Source: Methyloversatilis sp. XJ19-49
Lineage (GTDB): Bacteria > Pseudomonadota > Gammaproteobacteria > Burkholderiales > Rhodocyclaceae
Length of the DNA stretch: 36,308 nt
Assembly: GCF_024580145.1 (NCBI RefSeq)
Contig: NZ_JANINI010000011.1
Coordinates: 1 to 36,308 of the forward strand
Reading direction: 5' to 3'
Position numbers and translations under genes: made by a program. Positions 25,763 to 34,061 of the stretch are shown here, piece by piece; position 1 is the first letter of the stretch; each line of letters opens with the position of its first letter. The notes beneath the pieces were generated by a model. It searched no databases, had not been told where the DNA came from, and saw nothing but the letters and a program-made list of their open reading frames with translations.

Positions 25763-28018
25763 TCAGGCAGGCGCCGCCGCATGGCGCGATGTTTGCCCCT
25801 GCATTTCAGTAATGCCGGCCGCTGTTGCGCCTGCACTGCCGGCCATCTTCATCAACCCTGCCACGTCCAGAATGAGCGCGATCTCGCCGCTGCCCAGGAT
25901 GGTCGAGCCGCTGACGCCGCGCAGCGCACTGAACAGCTTGCCCAGCGGCCGGATGACGGTCTGGTGCTCACCCATCAGTTGATCGACGACGATGCCGGCC
26001 TTGGTCTGGCCGAACTGCACGACCACGACGTTCTCGCGCCGCTCGGGCGCGGAGCTGTCCATATCGAAAGCTTCGCGCAGCCACAGCAGCGGCAGCACTT
26101 CTCCGCGCATGTCGAGGTAGCCGCGCGTACGCGCAGCATCGCGGATGGAGCCGGCCAGTTCGACGCATTCGACGATCATGTCGACCGGCAGCACGAAGCT
26201 GGCCTTGTCGATGCCGACCCGGAAGCCGTCGATGATGGCCAGTGTGAGCGGCAGACGGATGCGGATTCGGGTGCCCTTGCCCGGCTCCGTCTCGATATCG
26301 ACCGTGCCGCGCAGGGCTTCGATGTCGCGCCGGACCACGTCCATGCCGACACCGCGGCCGGACAGATTGCTGATCTGGTCGGCGGTGGAGAAGCCCGGTG
26401 CAAAGATCAGGCGGTCGATTTCGCGCTCACTGAGCTGCACGTCCTCGGCCACCAGACCACGCTCGATCGCCTTGCGCAGTATCTTGTCCCGGTTCAGGCC
26501 ACCGCCATCATCGGCGACGTCGATCACGACACCGCCGGCTTCGTGGTAGGCATTCAGCATCACCTTCGCGCGCGCCGGCTTGCCGGCGGCCAGCCGGACA
26601 TCGGTTGTTTCGATGCCGTGGTCCATCGAGTTGCGGATCAGGTGCATCAGCGGATCGCCGATGCGTTCCACCACTGTCTTGTCCAGATCGGTTTCGCCAC
26701 CGCTGACCTGCAGTTCGATATCCTTGCCGAGTTCGCGGCTGACGTCGCGCACGACGCGCTGGAAGCGCTGGAAGGTGGCACCGATCTGCACCATGCGCAG
26801 CGACAGCGCCCGGTCGCGCACTTCCTCGACCAGACGCGTGAGGACTTCGCTCGCTTCGGTCAGCTGACCCTGGGCAAGCATCTGCGCCACGTTCTGCACG
26901 CCGGCGCTCGCCACCACGAGTTCGCCGACAAGCTCGATCAACTGATCCAGCTTGTCGGCGTCGATGCGCAGCGAACGTGCCTCCTGCGCCTTGGTGTCCT
27001 TGACCTGCTTTTGTTTCGCGAGCGCGGCATCGACCACGCCTGCGCTGACCGCTCCGCCTTCGATGAGTATTTCGCCGATCTGTTGCGACGTTGCAGGCGC
27101 CTCGGTGTCGGTCCCGCCGGTTGCCGCGGCGGCGGCTCCGGATTGCAGCGACAGGCCGCGTTCGAGTTCGGAACGGGTCAGCGCACCGCTCAGGACAAGC
27201 ATTTCGCCCAGTTTCATGTCGTCTTCGGGCAACGCGCGCAACACACTGATGTACTCGGAAACCTGTGAGTAGGGCGGAATGATGTGAAGCACGCTTTCGT
27301 CGCGCACGAATTCGAACACACCCTCGATTTCCGCCTTCGAGGCCTCACTGCGGAAATCTATCTCGAATCCGAGGTAGCAGGACTCCGGATCGAACTCCAG
27401 CCAGGAAGGCAGGGCGTCGACCAGGGTGTCGAGATGGACAATGTCGCCCAGCGTGCGCAGATAGCGCAGGAAGGACGTCGGATCCATGCCACTGCGCAGC
27501 ACGTCGGCACCAAACCGGATCGACAGGTGCCAGTTTCCGTTCTCGCAACTGTCTTCGATGGCAGCCTCGCTGCGACTGACGCCAGCAGGTGCGGAAACGA
27601 CTGCGCTTGCGGAGGGCTGATCGGGTTGTTTGCCCAGCAGAGCAAGCAATGCCGCCATCTGGGCGTCCCCCTCGGCGCGCTGGGCGGCGTCGAGCTCGCG
27701 CTTGTCGGCCATCGCGTGCACCAGCACGCCGATATGGTCCTTGTTGCGCAGAAGCAGACCGATCACATCGTTGCTGACGATCATCTGACCGTCACGCACG
27801 CGGTCGAGCACACTTTCGACTTCGTGCGTGAAATGGACGACATCGTCGAATCCGAACACGCCAGCCGTGCCCTTGATGGTGTGCGCAGCGCGGAAGATGT
27901 CGTTGATCAGTTCATTGTTGTCCGGCTCGCTTTCAAGCTGCAGCAGCGATTCTTCCATCCGGGTCAGCAGTTCGTCCGCTTCGGCGAAGAAGGCCTCCAG
28001 GGCGGGTTCGAGATTCAT
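25763..28018 (-). CDS. cheA: Chemotaxis histidine kinase CheA with MshEN-like repeats
   Basis: A 751-residue CheA. The Hpt domain carries phospho-acceptor H46 (AAHTIKG). A P2-like domain spans about 160-250. The dimerisation domain begins near 350 (RIDADKLDQLIELVGELVV). The ATPase has the N box HLIRNSMDHGIE, G1 VADDGGGL and G2 GRGVGMDVV, and a CheW-like domain closes the protein. Between P2 and dimerisation are two 24-residue repeats, 269-292 and 313-336, of the pattern xLGExLxxxGAxxxxxLxxxLxxQ. This matches the MshEN c-di-GMP-binding repeat except that its first Arg is Lys or Gln here. No receiver domain is fused. It phosphorylates CheY and CheB. Confidence 0.95.
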   Translation of the reverse strand: MNLEPALEAFFAEADELLTRMEESLLQLESEPDNNELINDIFRAAHTIKGTAGVFGFDDVVHFTHEVESVLDRVRDGQMIVSNDVIGLLLRNKDHIGVLVHAMADKRELDAAQRAEGDAQMAALLALLGKQPDQPSASAVVSAPAGVSRSEAAIEDSCENGNWHLSIRFGADVLRSGMDPTSFLRYLRTLGDIVHLDTLVDALPSWLEFDPESCYLGFEIDFRSEASKAEIEGVFEFVRDESVLHIIPPYSQVSEYISVLRALPEDDMKLGEMLVLSGALTRSELERGLSLQSGAAAAATGGTDTEAPATSQQIGEILIEGGAVSAGVVDAALAKQKQVKDTKAQEARSLRIDADKLDQLIELVGELVVASAGVQNVAQMLAQGQLTEASEVLTRLVEEVRDRALSLRMVQIGATFQRFQRVVRDVSRELGKDIELQVSGGETDLDKTVVERIGDPLMHLIRNSMDHGIETTDVRLAAGKPARAKVMLNAYHEAGGVVIDVADDGGGLNRDKILRKAIERGLVAEDVQLSEREIDRLIFAPGFSTADQISNLSGRGVGMDVVRRDIEALRGTVDIETEPGKGTRIRIRLPLTLAIIDGFRVGIDKASFVLPVDMIVECVELAGSIRDAARTRGYLDMRGEVLPLLWLREAFDMDSSAPERRENVVVVQFGQTKAGIVVDQLMGEHQTVIRPLGKLFSALRGVSGSTILGSGEIALILDVAGLMKMAGSAGATAAGITEMQGQTSRHAAAPA

Positions 28019-28038
28019 GAGTGAATTCCTTATGCTGT

Positions 28039-28362
28039 TCAGGCAGGCTGCGCCGGCATGACGACCGGATCGCCGAACACATGGCTCAGCTGCAGCAGTT
28101 CCATCACTTCGAGCATGGCTGCGCTGTGCGCCACCAGTTCGAAACCGTGGCCGTGCGCTTCGGCGGCCCGCTTGGCGGCGAGCAGCACCTGCACGCCACT
28201 GCTGTCCACCTCGGTGACCTGCGCAAGGTTGATCCTCAGATCACGTTCTTCCGACAGCGCGCGCGTCAGGATCCCGTAGGCATCGGCGGCGCCGAATATG
28301 GTGAGCTCACCCGCCACCTTCAGCTCGGTCACGCCACCGTCGTCCGTACGTTCGATTTCCAT
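28039..28362 (-). CDS. STAS-domain protein of the chemotaxis operon
   Basis: A 107-residue single-domain STAS protein like anti-sigma factor antagonists. The predicted phosphorylation region is VTEVDSSGVQVLLAAKRAAEAHG, with the conserved D-S-S-G (serine near residue 60). ATG 28360-28362 has GGAG seven bases upstream; longer in-frame starts overlap cheY and are rejected. STAS proteins occur in several chemotaxis operons, between cheY and cheA as here, with unclear function. No cognate serine kinase is in the window. Confidence 0.92.
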   Translation of the reverse strand: MEIERTDDGGVTELKVAGELTIFGAADAYGILTRALSEERDLRINLAQVTEVDSSGVQVLLAAKRAAEAHGHGFELVAHSAAMLEVMELLQLSHVFGDPVVMPAQPA

Positions 28363-28376
28363 GTCGTCGCTCCGCT

Positions 28377-28745
28377 TCAGGGCAGGCAGAGCTTGGATAC
28401 GGCCATCAGCATCTGGTCCGGCTTGAACGGCTTGACCATCCATGCCTTGGCGCCGGCCGCCTGGCCTTCCGCCTTCTTCGACTCCTGGTTCTCGGTGGTC
28501 AGCATGATGACCGGCGTGAACTTGTAGGCCGGCAGCTTGCGCATTTCCTTCACGAAAGTGATGCCGTCCATGTTCGGCATGTTCACGTCGCTCACCACGA
28601 GGTGCACCTTCTGACCGGTGAGCTTCGCCAGTGCGTCCTTGCCGTCGCAGGCTTCGAATACGTCATAGCCGGCGCTCTTCAGCGCGATGCTGACCACCTG
28701 GCGCAATGACGACGAATCGTCCACCACCATGATTGTCTTTGCCAT
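28377..28745 (-). CDS. cheY: Chemotaxis response regulator CheY
   Basis: A 122-residue stand-alone receiver. D9, D10 and phospho-acceptor D53 (VSDVNMPNMDG), the switch Thr in MLTTENQ and the lysine in WMVKPF are all present. It would carry the signal from CheA to the flagellar switch. The upstream gene encodes a receptor-like protein with a CheZ motif, which may dephosphorylate it. Confidence 0.96.
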   Translation of the reverse strand: MAKTIMVVDDSSSLRQVVSIALKSAGYDVFEACDGKDALAKLTGQKVHLVVSDVNMPNMDGITFVKEMRKLPAYKFTPVIMLTTENQESKKAEGQAAGAKAWMVKPFKPDQMLMAVSKLCLP

Positions 28746-28757
28746 GTGTCACTGCTC

Positions 28758-29909
28758 CTAAAAGAAAACGAGATCGTCGCTGGACTTGCTGGCCGCCTTG
28801 CCTGAACCACCGTGATTGCCGCGTTCTTCCGGCGTCGTGTAGCGAAGCTCGAGGTTGGCGACGAGCGGACGCAGGTCGGGTGCCTGACCAGCCGGAACGC
28901 CGGCCACTTGATGGCCAAGTTCGTCGAGGCTTTCGCAGACGTGGGCAAGCACCTGATCGATGCGGTCCTGGAACTGGAGGTGCGGCAGCGTGGCCGCGAT
29001 ATCGTGCTGGATGCCGGCCGCCTGATGACGCAGTTCGGCGTTCGATTGGGCCAGTACGTCAAGCAGCTGCGAAAAGTCGTCGAGCACACCCTTGATGCTC
29101 GATTCGGAAACCTTGAAGGATTCGATGTCGCGGCTGGTCGAACTTTCGACCAAGCGTGCCGAGGCCAGAATGGCATCGCTTACCAGCTTGGCCTTTTCGG
29201 CGATCTTCTTGCCGGTGTCGCCGGACGCGGTGGAGAGCTTGCGAACTTCGTCGGCCACCACGGCAAAGCCCCGTCCGGCCTCACCGGCTCGGGCCGCTTC
29301 GATCGCGGCATTCAGGGCCAGCAGATTGGTCTGGTCGGCAACCTGCTGCACCGACGTCGCCATGCCGCGCAGATCGTCGGCGTAGCTGGCCAGTTCTCGT
29401 ATCTGCGCCAGCATGAGATTCTTGTCGGTCAGCGCGCCCGACATGCCCTCAAGCACCTGGGTCAGCTGCGACTGCGAGCTCTTGAGCACCACATCGACGC
29501 CGCCCTTGCCGGCCGACGTGCCGCTTCCCGCCGAGGCCGCCACGGCCGCGTCGAGCTTGGCGATAAGCCCGGAGAATTTCTGGATCAGTTCGCCGATGGC
29601 CACCTCGGCCTGTATGCGAACGCCATTGATCTGCCGCTTCCAGATCGGTGCCGCTTCGCTCGACAGCAACACGAGGCTGTCGCGCAGTTCGCCCACGAGG
29701 GGGTCCGGTGCGACGGCATCAGGCGCGACATCCTGCGACACAACGGTGTCGCGCCGGCACAGTGCGACGGTGGTCCAGCCGATGACGCTCAGCGCCAGCC
29801 CGGCGACGACGACACGCACCCACAGGGCGACATCGATCGGTGCGACGCACCAGCCACCCAACACCAAAACGACCATCGTATGCATGACACAGGTCAACGT
29901 TCTTCTCAC
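28758..29909 (-). CDS. Receptor-like protein fused to a CheZ-like phosphatase segment
   Basis: A 383-residue protein with two N-terminal membrane helices (about 8-24 and 30-50) and no periplasmic domain. It has a chemoreceptor signalling hairpin with tip [34 protein letters not shown] (192-225). After the hairpin, [14 protein letters not shown] (311-324) matches the CheZ active segment (FQDLTGQ in E. coli), including the Asp and the catalytic Gln four residues on (D315, Q319). The protein ends in SSDDLVFF after a flexible linker, resembling the CheY-binding C-terminus of CheZ. GTG 29907-29909 follows AAGGAG. It is the first gene of the chemotaxis operon, 12 bp before cheY, and no separate cheZ is seen. 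Confidence 0.88.
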   Translation of the reverse strand: MRRTLTCVMHTMVVLVLGGWCVAPIDVALWVRVVVAGLALSVIGWTTVALCRRDTVVSQDVAPDAVAPDPLVGELRDSLVLLSSEAAPIWKRQINGVRIQAEVAIGELIQKFSGLIAKLDAAVAASAGSGTSAGKGGVDVVLKSSQSQLTQVLEGMSGALTDKNLMLAQIRELASYADDLRGMATSVQQVADQTNLLALNAAIEAARAGEAGRGFAVVADEVRKLSTASGDTGKKIAEKAKLVSDAILASARLVESSTSRDIESFKVSESSIKGVLDDFSQLLDVLAQSNAELRHQAAGIQHDIAATLPHLQFQDRIDQVLAHVCESLDELGHQVAGVPAGQAPDLRPLVANLELRYTTPEERGNHGGSGKAASKSSDDLVFF

Positions 29910-29973
29910 TTCAAACTCCTTTGTGGCCTGTACATGCTGCAGATTGCACCGTTAAATTTTTCACTCTTTTGGC

Positions 29974-30000
29974 TTAACGGAGGACAGTCCCCGAGCTTGA
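29974..30000 (-). promoter_or_regulatory. Sigma28 (FliA)-like promoter of the chemotaxis operon
   Basis: The minus strand reads TCAAGCTC, 11 bases, then TCCGTTAA. This is close to the flagellar consensus TCAAGTTT-N11-GCCGATAA (six of eight in the -10 part, with exact spacing). Transcription would start near 29966, leaving a leader of about 57 nt. Confidence 0.55.
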
Positions 30001-30097
30001 GCGGCATGTGATCCTTTTTTACGTTTTGCCGGCTTCCCGCACGTCGTCGTCATGCCGGGCGCGCTTGAGACAGCCGGGTGCGTAGGCACGAGACCTG

Positions 30098-30110
30098 TTG
30101 TGGATATCCG
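30098..30110 (+). promoter_or_regulatory. Second copy of the candidate DctR operator, upstream of the sensor kinase
   Basis: TTGTGGATATCCG is identical to the first 13 bases of the site at 20526-20541 and lies 79 bp before the kinase ATG. This position would allow autoregulation of the two-component system. Confidence 0.45.
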
Positions 30111-30189
30111 AAGCAGCCGAAGCCGGCGTCCGACGTATCATCGAAGGCCGCCATCTTTCACGGCCGGGGCGTTCCGGCCGCTGCAGACA

Positions 30190-32139
30190 ATGACCAGCCG
30201 TTCGTTGCCGTCCGCATTCCTTGCTCGCTCGACCCCGGTCGCGGCGCCGGGCTGGTACTGGGTCTTGCCGCGCGTGGCATTGGTGCTGTTCCTCGCCGCC
30301 ATCGCGGCACTGGTCTGGCTGCTGCACAGCAAGGATCAGGAAGACCAGCGCGCCGCGATGATCAGCGACGTGCTGTGGATGGAACAGGACTTGCGATTCC
30401 ACCTCGATCGCAACGTGGAACTGATCGGGCAACTGGGTCGCGAGGCCGCCGAAAAGGGCTTCGACGCGGCGGCGATCGAACTGCGTGCGCGCAGTCTCGT
30501 GAGCAATGGCCAGGGCTTGCTGAGCGTCGAACGTCTGCTTGCGGTCGACGCGGCCGATGACGCACTCGCGGCACCGGCCCGGCTCGCCGACCGGATCGGA
30601 CAGGCGGTCTATCTGCCACCCCGTGCATTGCAGGACGGCGATGTGCAATTCGACGTACTGGTGCCGCTCGGTGCCGGCCGGGGCTGGATGCTCGGTCGCT
30701 ACTCGCTGGCGCAGATGCTCGTGCGGTCGGTGCCGTGGTGGTTTGCCGAGCGCTATGCGGTCGAGGTGATCGACAACACCGAACACGTACTGGCCAGCAA
30801 GTCGAAGGTATCGTCCGGCAACAGCGATCTGGGCTATTCGCTCGCTTTCGACCCGCCCGGCCACGGGCTGCGGCTGCGCGTTGCCGCCTACCGCAGCGAA
30901 ACCCGCTTGCTGCCGGCGCTGCTGGTGGTCACCCTGGTCGGCCTCGCGCTGACCATGCTGTGGAGCCTGTGGGCGCTGCGCCGCCACCTCAATCGCCGGC
31001 TCGCCGCCGAACACGCCTTGCGCGAAGAGCATGCCTTTCGCACCGCGATGGAGAACTCGCTGATCATCGGCCTGCGCGCGCGCGATCTCGAAGGCCGCAT
31101 CACGCACGTCAATCCCGCGTTCTGCCGCATGGTCGGCTGGACTGCCGAAGAGCTGATGGCAATGCGCCCGCCGATGCCTTACTGGGCACCCGAACACGCC
31201 GAGCACATCCGGGCGCTGCACGACGGCATCCTGGCCGGCGATGCGGAAAAGCGCGATGCGATCGAACTGACTTTCATGCGGCGCGACGGCGAACGCTTCG
31301 ATGTACTGATTTCAGAAGCACCGCTGGTCGATGCCGAAGGCCGGCACGTCGGCTGGATGAGCTCGCTGCTCGATGTCACCGAAAGCAAGCGGGCCGAGGC
31401 GCTGTACCGGCAGCAGCAGGAACAGCTGCAATTCACCGGCCGCCTCATCACGATGGGCGAAATGGCATCCACGCTGGCGCACGAACTGAACCAGCCGCTG
31501 TCGGCCATTTCCAGCTACAGCACGGCCTGCCTGAACATGATCGAAGCCGGTCAGGGCCACCTGTCCGACTTCCGGGAACCGCTGTCGAAGATGAATACAC
31601 AGGCACGGCGCGCCGGCACCATCATCCGCCGCGTGCACGAATTCGTGCGACGGTCCGAGCCGCAGCGCGTGCGCTGCGCGCTGAACGACATCGTCGACGA
31701 CGCGGTGGCCCTGATCGAAGCCGATGCGCGCAAGCGCAACATCCACATCACCACGTCACAGGCGCCGGATCTGGCTGACGTGCAGGCTGACCGCGTGATG
31801 ATCGAACAGGTACTGCTGAACCTGATCCGCAACGGCATGGACGCCATGGCCGGCAGCTCGGCGGAAAGACGGCGGCTGCAGATCGATACCCGGGCCGATG
31901 GCGAAGACGTGCAGGTGGCGGTGCGCGACAGCGGCGCCGGCATTCCGCCCGACATCGCGGAAAAGCTGTTCGCGCCCTTCTTCACCACCAAACCGGACGG
32001 CATGGGCATGGGACTGAACATCTGCCGCTCCATCGTCGAACTGCATCACGGCAGGCTGTGGTTCGAAGCGGCCGAAGGCGGCGGCACCGTGTTCATCCTG
32101 AAACTGCCGGCGGCCGATGCACAGGCGCTGCTGACATGA
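30190..32139 (+). CDS. dctS: PAS sensor histidine kinase, DctS-like
   Basis: A 649-residue membrane kinase. It has helices at about 25-46 and 241-262 flanking a periplasmic sensor of about 195 residues, a cytoplasmic PAS domain (about 283-405), the phospho-acceptor H431 in TLAHELNQPLSAI, and an HATPase domain with LNLIRNGMDAM and DSGAGIPPDIAEKLFAPFFTTKPDGMGMGLNICRSIVE. The layout matches DctS and FixL-type kinases. ATG 30190 is chosen since the protein then starts just before the first helix. It overlaps the regulator gene by ATGA. With a DctPQM operon in the window, control of organic acid uptake is the likely role. Confidence 0.85.
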   Translation: MTSRSLPSAFLARSTPVAAPGWYWVLPRVALVLFLAAIAALVWLLHSKDQEDQRAAMISDVLWMEQDLRFHLDRNVELIGQLGREAAEKGFDAAAIELRARSLVSNGQGLLSVERLLAVDAADDALAAPARLADRIGQAVYLPPRALQDGDVQFDVLVPLGAGRGWMLGRYSLAQMLVRSVPWWFAERYAVEVIDNTEHVLASKSKVSSGNSDLGYSLAFDPPGHGLRLRVAAYRSETRLLPALLVVTLVGLALTMLWSLWALRRHLNRRLAAEHALREEHAFRTAMENSLIIGLRARDLEGRITHVNPAFCRMVGWTAEELMAMRPPMPYWAPEHAEHIRALHDGILAGDAEKRDAIELTFMRRDGERFDVLISEAPLVDAEGRHVGWMSSLLDVTESKRAEALYRQQQEQLQFTGRLITMGEMASTLAHELNQPLSAISSYSTACLNMIEAGQGHLSDFREPLSKMNTQARRAGTIIRRVHEFVRRSEPQRVRCALNDIVDDAVALIEADARKRNIHITTSQAPDLADVQADRVMIEQVLLNLIRNGMDAMAGSSAERRRLQIDTRADGEDVQVAVRDSGAGIPPDIAEKLFAPFFTTKPDGMGMGLNICRSIVELHHGRLWFEAAEGGGTVFILKLPAADAQALLT

Positions 32140-32750
32140 GTACGAGCCAGATCTTCATCGTCGACGACGACGACGCGATCCGCGATGCGCTCGGCTGGCT
32201 GTTCCGCTCGCGCGGCCATGTCGCGCGGCTGTGGTCATCGGCCGAGGCGCTGATTGCCGGTGGCGAGATCGGGCGCTGCGGCTGCCTGCTGCTCGACATC
32301 CGGATGGACGGCATGAGCGGGCTCGAACTGTTCGCATGGCTGCGCGAAAACAGCCACGACATCCCGGTCATCTTCCTGACCGGGCATGGCGACGTGCCGA
32401 TGGCTGTCGCCGCGCTGAAAAAGGGCGCCTTCGATTTCGTGGAGAAGCCGTTCAACGACAACGAACTGGTCGACCGGGCGCTGGCCGCGCTCGACATCCA
32501 CCACCAGCGCTCGAGCCGCCAGGCCGCGGCGCGCGAGGTCGACGAGCGCCTCGCACAGCTCACCAGCCGCGAGCTGGAAGTGATGGAACGCGTACTGGCC
32601 GGTCAGATGAACAAGGTGATCGCGATGGATCTCGGCGTGACGATGCGTACGGTCGAGGTGCATCGTGCACGCATCTTCGACAAGATGGGCGTGCGCTCGG
32701 CGGTCGAACTGGCGCAACTGCTCACCGCCCGCACCCCGAAGCCGGATTGA
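32136..32750 (+). CDS. dctR: LuxR-type response regulator, DctR/FixJ-like
   Basis: A 204-residue regulator. The receiver domain has an acidic DDDD (10-13), phospho-acceptor D54 (LLDIRMDGMSG) and the lysine in FVEKPFND. The C-terminal helix-turn-helix (LTSRELEVMERVLAGQMNKVIAMDLGVTMRTVEVHRARIFDKMGVRS) is the LuxR/FixJ type. It is translationally coupled to the kinase and reads as its partner. A shared 13-bp motif before both dctP and the kinase gene is a candidate binding site. Confidence 0.88.
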   Translation: MSTSQIFIVDDDDAIRDALGWLFRSRGHVARLWSSAEALIAGGEIGRCGCLLLDIRMDGMSGLELFAWLRENSHDIPVIFLTGHGDVPMAVAALKKGAFDFVEKPFNDNELVDRALAALDIHHQRSSRQAAAREVDERLAQLTSRELEVMERVLAGQMNKVIAMDLGVTMRTVEVHRARIFDKMGVRSAVELAQLLTARTPKPD

Positions 32751-32765
32751 GGCGTCATCAGGAAA

Positions 32766-33425
32766 TCAGGCCAGTACTCTCAGCAGCCATCGATTCAGAT
32801 CGGCGATTTCGTCCGGACACACCTCGTGGTCCATGTCATAGGTGTGCCAGTCACACGACACCGACAGATCGTCGAGCACGGCGCGCGCGGCCAATGCACG
32901 GTCGATGCCGACCACGCTGTCTCCGAGCCCGTGCGCCAGAAATACCGGCACATCGCGGTTGGCGGCGCTGCGCTCGCCCGCCGTCTTGCCAGCCAGCGGC
33001 AGATAGCCCGACAACCCGGCGATGCCGGCCAGTCGCTCGGCATGGCGCAGGCCGGCGACCAGCGCCATCGCGCAGCCCTGCGAAAACCCCACGAGCACGA
33101 TGCGCGACGCCGGCATGCCGCGTGCGGTTTCGCGCGCGATCAGCGCCTCGACGATCTGTTGCGACGCGCGGATGCCCGCCTCGTCATCGATGCCCGAGCC
33201 GGGCGCGAACACGTCGAACCAGGCACGCATGATGTAGCCGCCATTGCGCGTGACCGGGCGTTCCGGCGCGTCGGGCAGCACGAAGCGCACCGGACCGACG
33301 GCATCCAGATCCAGCGCACGGCACACCGGCACGAAGTCGTTGCCGTCGGCTCCCAGGCCGTGCAGCACGATGAGGGTTGCGCTCGGCGCAGGGCCGGATT
33401 CAAGTTCGATCAGGTTCACCGCCAT
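32766..33425 (-). CDS. Carboxylesterase/phospholipase-type alpha/beta hydrolase
   Basis: A 219-residue cytoplasmic serine hydrolase of the carboxylesterase/lysophospholipase (YpfH/EstB) family. It shows LIVLHGLGADGNDF (oxyanion region, about 18-31), the nucleophile S115 in GFSQGCAM, an Asp in HGLGDSVV and a His in DMDHEVCPDEI. ATG 33423-33425 has GGAG seven bases upstream; an ATG seven codons earlier is possible. It is convergent with the response regulator gene, with only 15 bp between them. The natural substrate is not evident. Confidence 0.9.
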   Translation of the reverse strand: MAVNLIELESGPAPSATLIVLHGLGADGNDFVPVCRALDLDAVGPVRFVLPDAPERPVTRNGGYIMRAWFDVFAPGSGIDDEAGIRASQQIVEALIARETARGMPASRIVLVGFSQGCAMALVAGLRHAERLAGIAGLSGYLPLAGKTAGERSAANRDVPVFLAHGLGDSVVGIDRALAARAVLDDLSVSCDWHTYDMDHEVCPDEIADLNRWLLRVLA

Positions 33426-33613
33426 GTTCCAGCTCCGGAAAGTCATTTTTCGAGGACCGGGCAGTCGCTGAACCGAAAGCGTGCCCCGTATGCGCATCGT
33501 ACCGAACGCCCGCCCGCGCGCCGACTGGTCAGGCGGCGTGGATCCGCTGCAGAACAATTGCCCCACCACCCGACCGGCGCGTTACAGTGCGGCCATCCCA
33601 ACTGGAGAATGCA

Positions 33614-33865
33614 ATGAAGACATTGACCGTACACCTCACCGCCGAACTTCAGGTGCCCGACGACTGGACTCTGGTGGACCACGCCTCGGGCGTCACCGTG
33701 CTCAAGGTGGGCGACCAGTTCATCGACTTCGACATCACGCCGCTGTCCACGCGCGAGGACGACCCGGAAGCGCTGTGGAGCGATGACGACCAGACCCTGA
33801 CCAGCCAGGTGCTCGATTGCGTCACCGAACTCGATACCGACATCGAGATCGCCTACCACCAGTAA
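33614..33865 (+). CDS. Unknown 83-residue acidic protein
   Basis: Not recognised. It begins MKTLTVHLTAELQVPDDW with a GGAGA ribosome site and ends in DTDIEIAYHQ. Predicted mixed alpha/beta, very acidic (many Asp/Glu between residues 40 and 82), no signal peptide, no cysteine cluster. A partial diverged copy of its C-terminal third lies 2 kb away at 35830-35895, which supports that it is a real gene. It stands alone between the esterase and the PhoX-like gene. Confidence 0.75.
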   Translation: MKTLTVHLTAELQVPDDWTLVDHASGVTVLKVGDQFIDFDITPLSTREDDPEALWSDDDQTLTSQVLDCVTELDTDIEIAYHQ

Positions 33866-34061
33866 AGTGCGTGCGGCGGCCCTCACATCGGTTCGCAGCC
33901 AGCCATCGATGATCGAGCGGGACGCACGTCGGACTGCATAGTCCGATCGGCGTATTTTGAACGTCCAGCGCGTCAACGCCCTGCAACAGCCTGCGAACAA
34001 GCTTCTGATCGCATGATCGCCCGGATGGTCCGTGCGGCGCGCCCGGAACAAGGAAACGCAG

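Noticed and set aside
25739-27268. Plus-strand open frame of 509 codons
   Set aside because: It is antisense to the CheA ATPase and CheW-like domains; there is no recognisable protein family.
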